Shown: positions 31,548 through 39,678 of the stretch, piece by piece
Position numbering within the stretch: position 1 is the first letter of the stretch
Layout: each line of letters begins with the position of its first letter
Assembly (NCBI RefSeq): GCF_001269925.1
Contig: NZ_LHVO01000061.1
Coordinates: forward strand, 87,273 to 151,272
Reading direction: 5' to 3'
DNA length: 64,000 bases
Origin: Pseudomonas sp. MIACH
Lineage (GTDB): Bacteria; Pseudomonadota; Gammaproteobacteria; Pseudomonadales; Pseudomonadaceae
Notes under the pieces: model-generated
Databases searched by the model: none
Told to the model about the DNA's origin: nothing
Seen by the model: only the letters and a program-made list of their open reading frames with translations
Program-made: the position numbers and the translations under genes

Positions 31548-33808
31548 GTGACATCCTCGCAGACAGCTTAGACGGCGTAGAACGCCGGTCGCTGGCTGAC
31601 TTCACCGAAAATGCCTACCTCAACTACTCCATGTACGTGATCATGGACCGTGCCTTGCCGCATATCGGCGACGGCCTGAAGCCCGTACAGCGGCGCATCA
31701 TCTACGCCATGAGTGAGTTGGGCCTGGACGCCGACTCCAAGCACAAGAAGTCGGCGCGAACCGTCGGTGACGTGCTCGGTAAATTCCACCCCCACGGCGA
31801 TTCGGCGTGCTACGAAGCCATGGTGCTGATGGCCCAGCCGTTCAGCTACCGCTACACCCTCGTCGATGGCCAGGGCAACTGGGGTGCGCCGGATGATCCC
31901 AAGTCCTTCGCCGCCATGCGTTACACCGAAGCGCGCCTGTCGCGGTATTCGGAAGTACTGCTCAGCGAGTTGGGCCAAGGCACCGCCAACTGGGGGCCGA
32001 ACTTTGACGGTACTCTCGACGAACCGCTGGTGTTGCCCGCACGTTTGCCGAATATCCTCCTCAATGGCACCACCGGTATCGCGGTCGGCATGGCCACCGA
32101 CGTACCGCCGCACAACCTGCGCGAAGTCGCCAGCGCCTGTGTACGCTTGCTGGACGAGCCCAAAGCCACGGTCGAGCAGCTCTGCGAACATATCCAGGGC
32201 CCGGATTACCCGACCGAAGCGGAAATCATCACGCCGCGCGCCGACTTGCTGAAGATGTACGAAACCGGCAAGGGCTCGGTGCGCATGCGCGCTGTGTATC
32301 ACATCGAAGACGGCGACATTATCGTCACCGCGCTGCCGCACCAGGTGTCCGGTGCCAAGGTGCTGGAGCAGATTGCTGCGCTGATGCAGGCCAAGCCGTC
32401 GAAATTGCCGCAGGTCGCTGACTTGCGTGACGAGTCCGACCACGAAAACCCATGCCGCATCGTGATCATCCCGACCAACAGCCGGGTCGACCACGAAGTG
32501 CTGATGCAGCATCTATTTGCCAGCACGGAGCTGGAGTCCAGCTACCGGGTCAACGTCAATATCATTGGCCTGGACGGCAAGCCGCAGCTGAAAAACCTGC
32601 GCAATCTGCTGGTCGAGTGGCTGGAGTTCCGGATACAAACCGTACGTCGGCGCCTGCAGTTCCGCCTCGACAAGGTCGAGCGCCGCCTGCACCTGTTGGA
32701 CGGCTTGCTGATTGCCTACCTCAACCTGGATGAAGTGATCCACATCATCCGCACCGCTGAGCACCCGAAAGCCGAGTTGATCGCGCGTTTCGAGTTGAGC
32801 GAGATCCAGGCCGACTACATCCTCGACACCCGTCTGCGTCAGTTGGCACGCCTGGAAGAAATGAAGCTGCGCGATGAGCAAGACGCGCTGCTCAAGGAGC
32901 AAGCCAAGCTGCAAGCGCTGCTGGGCAGCGAAGCCAAGCTGAAAAAGCTGGTGCGCACCGAGTTGATCAAAGACGCCGAAACCTATGGCGACGACCGCCG
33001 TTCGCCAATCGTTCAGCGTGCCGAAGCCAAGGCCCTGACAGAAACCGAGCTGCTGCCTAACGAGAAAATTACCGTCGTTCTGTCGGAAAAGGGTTGGGTT
33101 CGCTCCGCCAAGGGGCATGATATTGACGCCACTGGCTTGTCGTACAAAGCCGGTGATGGCTTCAAGACTGCTGCGGCCGGACGTTCCAATCAGTTTGCGG
33201 TGTTTATCGACTCCACCGGGCGCAGTTACTCGGTTCCGGCCCACACCTTGCCGTCGGCGCGTGGCCAGGGCGAGCCGTTGACCGGTCGTCTGACGCCGCC
33301 ACCTGGGGCGAATTTTGAATGTGTGCTGCTGCCGGATGATGACTCGTTGTATGTGATCGCTTCCGACGCGGGTTACGGGTTTGTGGTCAAGGGTGAAGAC
33401 CTGCAGGCCAAGAACAAAGCCGGTAAGGCGCTGTTGAGCCTGCCGAACAACGCCAAGGTGATCCTGCCGCGTCCGGTGGATGATCGCGAGAGCAACTGGC
33501 TGGCGTCGGTGACCACCGAAGGGCGCTTGCTGGTGTTCAAGATCAGCGATTTGCCGCAGTTGGGCAAAGGCAAGGGCAACAAGATTATCGGGATTCCCGG
33601 CGAGCGGGTGGCCAGTCGCGAAGAGTATGTGACCGACATCGCCGTGATCCCGGAAGGCGCCACCCTGGTGCTCCAGGCCGGCAAGCGCACGTTGTCACTG
33701 CGCCCTGACGACTTGGAACATTACAAGGGCGAGCGTGGCCGTCGCGGTAATAAACTGCCTCGCGGCTTCCAGCGTGTGGATGCTTTGCTGGTGGAAACGC
33801 CGGTTTAA
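31544..33808 (+). CDS. parC: DNA topoisomerase IV subunit A
   Basis: A 754-residue breakage-reunion subunit. The winged-helix CAP region has KFHPHGDSACYEAMV, with Ser87 and Glu91 at the quinolone-resistance positions, both wild type, and the catalytic Tyr lies in MRYTEARLSRY near 127. The coiled tower is followed from about residue 500 by the C-terminal beta-pinwheel, which contains repeated GLSYKAGDGF/GYGFVVKGEDL/GRLLVFKISDLPQ blades. It pairs with ParE from the same locus. Translation is likely coupled to the small ORF upstream. Confidence 0.97.
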   Translation: MSDILADSLDGVERRSLADFTENAYLNYSMYVIMDRALPHIGDGLKPVQRRIIYAMSELGLDADSKHKKSARTVGDVLGKFHPHGDSACYEAMVLMAQPFSYRYTLVDGQGNWGAPDDPKSFAAMRYTEARLSRYSEVLLSELGQGTANWGPNFDGTLDEPLVLPARLPNILLNGTTGIAVGMATDVPPHNLREVASACVRLLDEPKATVEQLCEHIQGPDYPTEAEIITPRADLLKMYETGKGSVRMRAVYHIEDGDIIVTALPHQVSGAKVLEQIAALMQAKPSKLPQVADLRDESDHENPCRIVIIPTNSRVDHEVLMQHLFASTELESSYRVNVNIIGLDGKPQLKNLRNLLVEWLEFRIQTVRRRLQFRLDKVERRLHLLDGLLIAYLNLDEVIHIIRTAEHPKAELIARFELSEIQADYILDTRLRQLARLEEMKLRDEQDALLKEQAKLQALLGSEAKLKKLVRTELIKDAETYGDDRRSPIVQRAEAKALTETELLPNEKITVVLSEKGWVRSAKGHDIDATGLSYKAGDGFKTAAAGRSNQFAVFIDSTGRSYSVPAHTLPSARGQGEPLTGRLTPPPGANFECVLLPDDDSLYVIASDAGYGFVVKGEDLQAKNKAGKALLSLPNNAKVILPRPVDDRESNWLASVTTEGRLLVFKISDLPQLGKGKGNKIIGIPGERVASREEYVTDIAVIPEGATLVLQAGKRTLSLRPDDLEHYKGERGRRGNKLPRGFQRVDALLVETPV

Positions 33809-33824
33809 GGCGTATTAGAGCCCT

Positions 33825-33857
33825 CGATCTACGGTTTAAAGCGTAGATCGACGCTTT
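33825..33857 (+). other. Overlapping alternative hairpins after parC
   Basis: CGATCTACG (33825-33833) pairs perfectly with CGTAGATCG (33842-33850). A second stem, AAAGCG with CGCTTT (33838-33857), uses part of the same bases, so the two cannot form together. No T run follows. It may be a 3' end structure for parC mRNA. Confidence 0.4.
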
Positions 33858-33984
33858 GGCGCTGGAGTCATGGCGCATATTCACGGATGATATGGCCTTT
33901 CCAGCGCCGGCGTGGCCGAGCGTGTTTAGGTTATTTTTAGTATTACATTGTGGTTCGCCTTGTGGCAGCCACCTGGATGGGATG

Positions 33985-34692
33985 ATGACTGCTCCACGCC
34001 TTCCTCTATTTTTGATGCTCGCTGGCCTTCTGGGGTTGGCGGGTTGCAGCACACACCAGCCGGTGTCGCTGTACCAGCTGGACAGCGGAAGTCCAGCTCA
34101 GCCAGCCCAGAACGCTGGCATGGCCGTTTTGCTGGGCCCGGTGGTCGTCGCTGACTACCTGCAACGCGAAACCCTGCTGCAACGTCAGAACGATGGCAGC
34201 CTGCAAGGTTCCACCGATGGTCGTTGGGCGGGCAGTTTATCGTCTGACATCAACCAGTTGATGTTGCGTCAGGTGGCCGGCCAGTTGGACAGCCAACGCG
34301 TGGTCCTGGCGCCTGCGCCCACCGGCTTCAGCCCGGATGTGCAGGTCTTGCTGACCATTACCCGGCTCGACTCCGGTAAGTCGCAACCGGCGATCCTCGA
34401 TGCGCAATGGCGCTTGATCGACCGTCGTGGCCAGGTGCGTGATAACCGCATCGTGCACCTGCAGGAAGAACACGCCGGCACCACCGCGTCCCAGGTTCAG
34501 GCCCAGGGCGTGCTGTTGCAGCAATTGGCGCAGCAATTGTCGGTGGCCCTCAAGCCTTTGGCCAACCAGCCGCCGATTGCCGAGGCACCGCGAAAGCAGG
34601 CTCCGGCCCAGGCCAAACCGGCAGAACCGCAAAAGCCGAAGATGCCGATGGCTACGCCGATCCGTACGGATATGGAAGTGTTCAGGTTCTGA
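33985..34692 (+). CDS. PqiC-like ABC-transport auxiliary lipoprotein
   Basis: A 235-residue lipoprotein. ATG 33985 (or the adjacent ATG at 33982) follows GGATGG. The signal peptide ends in LLGLAGCS with Cys21 in the lipobox. The mature domain resembles the PqiC/DUF330 family: VSLYQLDSG, AVLLGPVVVADYLQRETLLQ, WAGSLSSDINQLMLRQVAGQ and VLLTITRLDSGKS. Such lipoproteins assist MCE/PqiAB or Mla-type lipid transport between the membranes. The C-terminus is a Pro/Lys/Ala-rich tail. No pqiA or pqiB gene is adjacent, so its partner is elsewhere. It ends at a strong terminator. Confidence 0.78.
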   Translation: MTAPRLPLFLMLAGLLGLAGCSTHQPVSLYQLDSGSPAQPAQNAGMAVLLGPVVVADYLQRETLLQRQNDGSLQGSTDGRWAGSLSSDINQLMLRQVAGQLDSQRVVLAPAPTGFSPDVQVLLTITRLDSGKSQPAILDAQWRLIDRRGQVRDNRIVHLQEEHAGTTASQVQAQGVLLQQLAQQLSVALKPLANQPPIAEAPRKQAPAQAKPAEPQKPKMPMATPIRTDMEVFRF

Positions 34693-34710
34693 TCTGAAGC
34701 GCAGATAAGC

Positions 34711-34740
34711 AAAAAGGCCCGCTGATTCAGCGGGCCTTTT
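34711..34740 (+). terminator. Rho-independent terminator
   Basis: AAAAGGCCCGCTGA pairs with TCAGCGGGCCTTTT with a minimal loop, and the stem ends in TTTT. It lies 18 bases after the PqiC-like gene. Confidence 0.92.
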
Positions 34741-34779
34741 GCTTGTGTGCGATTTACTCGAGGCTTGTTGAGATCCAAA

Positions 34780-34800
34780 TGTAGGAGGGGGCAAGCCCTA
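34780..34800. repeat. Degenerate REP
   Basis: TGTAGGAGGGGGCAAGCCCTA resembles one REP arm of the GGGAGGGGGC type. It stands just before the REP doublet at 34810. Confidence 0.6.
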
Positions 34801-34809
34801 ATGCTTTTT

Positions 34810-34907
34810 GTAGGAGCGAGCTTGCTCGCGAAAAACTCACAGGCGCCGCGTTCATTCAGGAACAACGCGTTATCGTTGACGTTTTTCGCGAGCAAGCTCG
34901 CTCCTAC
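34810..34907. repeat. REP doublet (REPIN/BIME), copy B
   Basis: Arms at 34810-34832 and 34885-34907 are identical to those of copy A at 13818-13915. Read on the other strand, the 52-base spacer also matches copy A over most of its length (shared GGCGCCGC, ATTCAGGA/AATCAGGA and CGCGTTATCGTTGACG blocks). The unit therefore spread as a whole. Confidence 0.92.
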
Positions 34908-34933
34908 AGGAGACATTAGTCCGGCGGTGTTCT

Positions 34934-36466
34934 TCAGGGCTTTGCGCGGGTCTCGTGCATCCGCGCCAGCTGCCGCTCCAGCATCGAGGGATACGGCTCC
35001 ATCAACCGCTCCACACAGCTTGCCCCTTCGGGGCTGGCAATCGGACGAATGCGCGCGCGTTGGCGGATCAGCGTGTCTTCACTGATCTTGCGCTCCACCA
35101 GCAGCAGGTTGCGGCTGTGTTGGGACAAGGCCAGTGCATCCTGGGCGTTTTCAGTCAGCAGCAGGTCGATCTGGCTCATGCCAAACAGATCATCCCCCAC
35201 CGTCAGGCCCAGTTGCAGTTGCAGGGTGATGCCGCTGTCGGCGACTTCGATCTGCAATTCATGGCCCAGGGCGCGCAACAGCTCGCCGCAGCAGATTGCA
35301 TTGGTCAGGTAGTCTTCGCCGCTGTCTTCGCTGTGGAACAGCATCAGCGTGCTGCCGTCGTTCAGGGTGTGCAGTTCGCTCTGGTACAGCGAGGCGGCCT
35401 GGTCGAGGCAGTCGCGGTAGCGTTCCAGCAGTTCGGTCAAGCGTGCGCGAGGCAGGCGACGCAATTGGTCCTGGGCACCCAGTTGCACGGCGAGCACAGC
35501 GCTGTACTGCGGCTCGCTGCTGCGTACCGGCGCTGCCTTGGGGGCGATTGCGCTGCTGTCGGCTGACGTATCGCGCAGGTCGGCGAAGGGGTCTTCATCG
35601 TCCAGCTCGTCTTCCTCGGCCTTGAATGCATGGCGCGGTGCCGGCTTGAGGCCCGCCACCGGAGGGCGCTCGTCGAAGCCCGGGTCGCGCAGGTTGCGCA
35701 CTTCGAACTCTGGTTCGTCGTCGTAATCGGTGTCGTCGTATTCGGGCTCTGGCTCGACTTCGGGCACCACCGGTTCCGGGGCGAAGCTGGCGTGCAACTG
35801 ACGGGCAAGGTCGCCGATTTCATCCTGGCGGTCGGTAGCCGGGGTGTGCTCGTCGATATCCCGCAGCCAGATGCGCAGTTGCATGAGCGGCGTGGAGATA
35901 TGCCGCCCCAGGCGCAAGCTCAGGGCCAGGGCCAATGCCAGCAGGATGGCGCTGAGGATGCCCATGCTTTGCAGGCTGATGGTCATCGGCTGCTGGAACT
36001 GTTGCATGTCGAGGCTGATACGCAGTTGGCCGGCCTTCACATCCTGAAACGTGATATTGCTCTGGTACAGGCCTTCGGCTTCGCCCAGCAGGCCGTTTTT
36101 CGGGCGCTGCCCGGCTTCGGCCATGATGCGGTTGTCCACGCTGTAGATGGCCGCATGGGCCACCAGCGGGTTCTTGGTCAGGTTGTTGAGCAGCACGTTG
36201 AGGCTGAGGATGTCGTTGGACACCAGCAGCTCAGTCGCCGAAGTGGCGGTCTGAGTGGTCAGGCTCTCGCCCAGGGCGTCGGCTTGCTCGTGCATGGCCT
36301 GCTTGAATTGCAAACCCATCACGCAGGCGTAGATCACCAGGGCCAGGGCGACCAGGATCACGTTATGGCTGGCGATGCGTAATGCGATCGGTACACGGCG
36401 GTGGCGCAGTGCCCGGAAGATCAGCAGGAAGAAGTTGTCGGTTTTTACTGGCGTGGGCCGGTTCAC
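34934..36466 (-). CDS. AhpA/YtjB-like membrane protein with C-terminal cyclase-like domain
   Basis: About 510 residues from a GTG at 36466; an ATG at 36529 is an alternative start and the true start is uncertain. An N-terminal helix (VILVALALVIYACVMGL), a periplasmic segment of about 130 residues, a second helix (SMGILSAILLALALALSLRL) and a HAMP-like piece form the AhpA/YtjB core. Then comes an acidic linker (PEVEPEPEYDDTDYDDEPEF) and a C-terminal domain of about 190 residues. That domain runs YSAVLAVQLG...LNDGSTLMLFHS...LQLGLTVGDDLFG...DALALSQHSRNLLLV, the strand order of class III nucleotide cyclases but without the metal-binding Asp pair. It is divergent from serB, as is usual for this family. 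Its role is unknown. Confidence 0.72.
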   Translation of the reverse strand: MNRPTPVKTDNFFLLIFRALRHRRVPIALRIASHNVILVALALVIYACVMGLQFKQAMHEQADALGESLTTQTATSATELLVSNDILSLNVLLNNLTKNPLVAHAAIYSVDNRIMAEAGQRPKNGLLGEAEGLYQSNITFQDVKAGQLRISLDMQQFQQPMTISLQSMGILSAILLALALALSLRLGRHISTPLMQLRIWLRDIDEHTPATDRQDEIGDLARQLHASFAPEPVVPEVEPEPEYDDTDYDDEPEFEVRNLRDPGFDERPPVAGLKPAPRHAFKAEEDELDDEDPFADLRDTSADSSAIAPKAAPVRSSEPQYSAVLAVQLGAQDQLRRLPRARLTELLERYRDCLDQAASLYQSELHTLNDGSTLMLFHSEDSGEDYLTNAICCGELLRALGHELQIEVADSGITLQLQLGLTVGDDLFGMSQIDLLLTENAQDALALSQHSRNLLLVERKISEDTLIRQRARIRPIASPEGASCVERLMEPYPSMLERQLARMHETRAKP

Positions 36467-36599
36467 TTGAGCTCGGCTCTTGGTCCGTGAAGTTGACGCG
36501 CAGTATAGCGACAGGCCCAAGACCGGCAAAGCGCTGGCTGTGCCCGATGGTCACTGAAAGTGGGTAGAATGCGGTTTTTTTCCAGCCTGGGGGTGCGCC

Positions 36600-37814
36600 T
36601 TGCGCGAAATTGTCCTGATTAACATCACTGGTGAAGACCGCCCAGGTCTTACCGCAGCCATTACCGGCGTTCTGGCCCAGGGTGGTGTGAACATTCTCGA
36701 CATCGGCCAGGCAGTGATCCACGACACGCTGTCGTTCGGCATCCTGGTGGAAATCCCCAGCACCGAGCAGGCCTCGTCGGTGCTCAAGGACATCCTGTTT
36801 ACGGCGTATAAGCTGGATCAGCAGGTGCGTTTCACCCCGGTATCCGAAGAGGATTACCAGCAGTGGGTGGCCGGCCAGGGCAAGAAGCGCCATATCGTGA
36901 CGCTGCTGACCCGTAAGGTCACCGCCGAACAGCTGCAGCGCGTCAGCTCCATCACCGCGCAGTATGGTTTGAACATCGACCATATCGACCGTCTGTCGGG
37001 CCGCATGCCATTGGACACCCCCGCCGACAAGGGCAAGGGCTGCATCGAGTTCTCCGTGCGCGGCGAACCGGCCGACCCGCAGGCCCTGCGCGCCGAATTC
37101 CTCAGCGTGGCCCAGGAGCTGAATGTCGATATCGCCTTCCAGGAAGATTCGCTGTTCCGCCGCAATCGCCGCCTGGCGGTGTTCGATATGGACTCCACGC
37201 TGATCGAAGCCGAAGTTATCGACGAATTGGCCAAGGCGGCCGGCGTGGGTGAGCAGGTGTCCGCGATCACCGAGCGCGCCATGGCCGGCGAATTGGATTT
37301 TCGCGCCAGCTTCAAGGAGCGCCTGGCCTTGCTCAAGGGGCTGGACGTGAGCGTGCTGGACTCCATCGGCGCGTCGCTGCGCCTGACCGAAGGCGCCGAA
37401 ACCTTGTTCGCCGAACTCAAGCGCCTGGGCTACAAGACTGCGATCCTGTCGGGCGGCTTTACCTACTTCGCCAAGCAATTGCAGGCCAAGCTGGGCATCG
37501 ACTATGTGTTCGCCAACGAGCTGGAAGTGGTGGATGGCAAGGTGACCGGTGTGGCGGTTGAGCCGATTGTCGATGCACAGCGCAAGGCGGATCTGCTGAA
37601 GGAATTGGCCCACAAGGAAGGTTTGCGTCTGGAGCAGACCATTGCGGTCGGTGACGGCGCCAACGACTTGCCGATGCTGGCAATTGCTGGTTTGGGCGTG
37701 GCGTTCCGCGCCAAGCCATTGGTCAAGCAATCGGCCAAGCAGGCGATTTCGACCTTGGGGTTGGATGGCGTGCTGTATCTGCTGGGCTTTCGCGACCGCG
37801 ACGGTCAGCTGTAA
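36600..37814 (+). CDS. serB: Phosphoserine phosphatase
   Basis: A 404-residue enzyme started at TTG 36600 (REIVLINITGEDRP follows), the length and N-terminus usual for pseudomonads. Two ACT-like regulatory domains occupy residues 1-180 (ITGEDRPGLTAAITGVLAQ and ITAQYGLNIDHIDRLSG). The HAD phosphatase domain begins with VFDMDSTLIEAEVIDELAK at about 194-212 (DxDxT catalytic Asp), with ILSGGFTYFAKQ as motif II and VGDGANDLPMLAIAGLG as motif IV. It catalyses the last step of serine synthesis. Serine probably acts through the ACT domains. Confidence 0.95.
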   Translation: MREIVLINITGEDRPGLTAAITGVLAQGGVNILDIGQAVIHDTLSFGILVEIPSTEQASSVLKDILFTAYKLDQQVRFTPVSEEDYQQWVAGQGKKRHIVTLLTRKVTAEQLQRVSSITAQYGLNIDHIDRLSGRMPLDTPADKGKGCIEFSVRGEPADPQALRAEFLSVAQELNVDIAFQEDSLFRRNRRLAVFDMDSTLIEAEVIDELAKAAGVGEQVSAITERAMAGELDFRASFKERLALLKGLDVSVLDSIGASLRLTEGAETLFAELKRLGYKTAILSGGFTYFAKQLQAKLGIDYVFANELEVVDGKVTGVAVEPIVDAQRKADLLKELAHKEGLRLEQTIAVGDGANDLPMLAIAGLGVAFRAKPLVKQSAKQAISTLGLDGVLYLLGFRDRDGQL

Positions 37815-37825
37815 CTGACTAACAA

Positions 37826-37917
37826 ATGTGGGAGGGGGCTTGCCCCCGATGGCTGTGGTTCAGTCACTGATGTGTTGACTGATACCCCGCTATCGGGAGC
37901 AAGCCCCCTCTCACATG
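37826..37917. repeat. REP doublet (GTGGGAGGGGGC type)
   Basis: Inverted arms TGTGGGAGGGGGCTTGCCCC (from 37827) and ATCGGGAGCAAGCCCCCTCT (from 37892) are separated by about 40 bases, between the convergent serB and psd genes. Confidence 0.88.
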
Positions 37918-37927
37918 GGGTTCGGTG

Positions 37928-38788
37928 TCAGGCTTTAGGTAAAGCGATACCTTGGCCCATCTGCACCGGCGAACCCGCCACCAATTCTTCTGCCCACTTC
38001 ACCTGATCCGGCCCGAACAGCACGATCGCAGTCGAGCCCAGCTTGAAACGACCCAACTCCGCACCCTTTTCCAGATGGATCGGCGCGCGTGCGGCTTCGT
38101 CATAGCGGAAGGTTTTCAGCTCGCGTTTCGGCGGGGTGACCAGTCCGGCCCATACCGTTTCAATCGACGCCACAATCATTGCGCCCACCAATACCACGGC
38201 CATCGGGCCGCGTTCGGTGTCGAACAGGCAGACAACACGCTCGTTACGCGCAAACAACTCTGGCACGTTTTCGGCGGTGGTCTGGTTCACCGAGAAAATC
38301 CGCCCAGGTACGTAGACCATTTCGCGCAGGGTACCGGCCAGAGGCATATGCACCCGGTGGTAGTCCTTCGGCGACAGGTAGATGGTGGCGAAGTCGCCGC
38401 CCATAAACGGCGCAGCGACCGCTGCATCACCGCCCAACAGTTCCAGCACGCTGAAGCTGTGGCCTTTGGCCTGGAACACACGGCCATGTTCGATAGGACC
38501 CAACTGGCTGACCGCGCCATCGGCTGGGCTCAATACAGCGCCAGGGGTCTGGTCCAGTGGGCGGGCGCCGTCTTTCAGGGCGCGGGTGAAGAAGGCGTTG
38601 AAGTGCTCGTAAGCGGTCACGTCTTCTACCAGGGCTTGGGACATGTCCACTTGATAGCGCTTGGCGAACCACGTGGTGAAGGCATTCTTGAACCAGCGCA
38701 CGCGGCACTCGGCGACGCAACCGGCCAACCGCGACAGCAGGTGGTGCGGCAGCAGGTACTGGCTGAGGATAAACAACTGCTTTTTCAT
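37928..38788 (-). CDS. psd: Phosphatidylserine decarboxylase proenzyme
   Basis: A 286-residue inner-membrane-associated proenzyme. The self-cleavage motif LGST places the bond at Gly251-Ser252, whose serine becomes the pyruvoyl cofactor. Other conserved blocks are LSPADGAVSQLGPIE, YLSPKDYHRVHMPLAG (catalytic His residues) and GRIFSVNQ. It converts phosphatidylserine to phosphatidylethanolamine. The rhdA gene lies just upstream on the same strand (16 bases), so they may be cotranscribed, as in PAO1 (PA4957-PA4956). Confidence 0.96.
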   Translation of the reverse strand: MKKQLFILSQYLLPHHLLSRLAGCVAECRVRWFKNAFTTWFAKRYQVDMSQALVEDVTAYEHFNAFFTRALKDGARPLDQTPGAVLSPADGAVSQLGPIEHGRVFQAKGHSFSVLELLGGDAAVAAPFMGGDFATIYLSPKDYHRVHMPLAGTLREMVYVPGRIFSVNQTTAENVPELFARNERVVCLFDTERGPMAVVLVGAMIVASIETVWAGLVTPPKRELKTFRYDEAARAPIHLEKGAELGRFKLGSTAIVLFGPDQVKWAEELVAGSPVQMGQGIALPKA

Positions 38789-38804
38789 TTACTGTCCTTA
38801 AACC

Positions 38805-39620
38805 TTAAATCTCGACGGGGGTGTCGGGGTGGTTGCCCCATTCGCCCCAGGAACCGGCATAACCTTTGACTCGCGGATAACCGAGCGCCTTGGCCACCAG
38901 GTAGGTGAAGCCAGAGCGGTGATGAGTCTGGCAGTGGGTGATGATTTCTTTGTCTTTGGTCAGCCCGAGGTCTTCCAGGATCTGTGGCATGTCGCGGCGG
39001 ATGCGCAGGTTGCGCGCCTTGTCCATGCCCGCAGTCCATTCGAAGTTCACCGCGCCGGGTATATGACCGCCTTTGGCCGCGAGCACTTTCTCGCCGGAAT
39101 ATTCCAGCGGCCCGCGCGCATCCCAGATACCCAGGTCGGCGGCGCCGAGACGGCTTTGCAGGTATTCGCGGGTAGCGGTGGGGCCATCGTGCAGCGTGAG
39201 ACTGACCGGGCCGCCGGCCGGGGCGGGCACGTCGGTGGCGAGCGGATGTTTGCCCTCCAGCCACGCCAGCAGGCCGCCATCCAGGTAGTGGTATTTCTGG
39301 TGGTCGATCACGTCGAGTAGCCAGATGAAGCGCCCGGCCCAGCCACCGCCTTCGTCGTCATAGACCACGTAGGTAGCGTCGGGCGTGTGGCCCAGTTCGC
39401 CGAACAGTTTCTCAAGATCGGCCTTGCCGGGCAGCAGGCCGGGTGCCGGCGCCTGGCCCAGTTGGGTGCGCTTGGGGTCAACGAAATGCGCGCCGGGGAT
39501 GTGCCCTTCGGCGTAGCGGGCGGCGCTGGTGAGGTCCACCAGAATCAGGTGTTCGGCATCCAGTTGACCGAGCAGGTCACTGGATTCGATCACCAGCGGC
39601 AAGCCAGAGAAGTCAGGCAT
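38805..39620 (-). CDS. rhdA: Thiosulfate sulfurtransferase (rhodanese)
   Basis: A 271-residue tandem-rhodanese enzyme started at ATG 39620 (MPDFSGLPLVIES). The inactive N-terminal domain is followed by the active one with loop CQTHHRSG, Cys230 being the persulfide carrier. The same loop and Cys number are those of Azotobacter vinelandii RhdA, a close relative. It moves sulfane sulfur from thiosulfate to cyanide or other thiophiles, and in Azotobacter it also protects Fe-S enzymes from oxidative damage. It probably shares a transcript with psd. Confidence 0.94.
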   Translation of the reverse strand: MPDFSGLPLVIESSDLLGQLDAEHLILVDLTSAARYAEGHIPGAHFVDPKRTQLGQAPAPGLLPGKADLEKLFGELGHTPDATYVVYDDEGGGWAGRFIWLLDVIDHQKYHYLDGGLLAWLEGKHPLATDVPAPAGGPVSLTLHDGPTATREYLQSRLGAADLGIWDARGPLEYSGEKVLAAKGGHIPGAVNFEWTAGMDKARNLRIRRDMPQILEDLGLTKDKEIITHCQTHHRSGFTYLVAKALGYPRVKGYAGSWGEWGNHPDTPVEI

Positions 39621-39678
39621 GTGAGGTCTCCTGGGCACAAATGTCGGCGATTAAAGGACGGCGATTGTAGCGCAAGCA

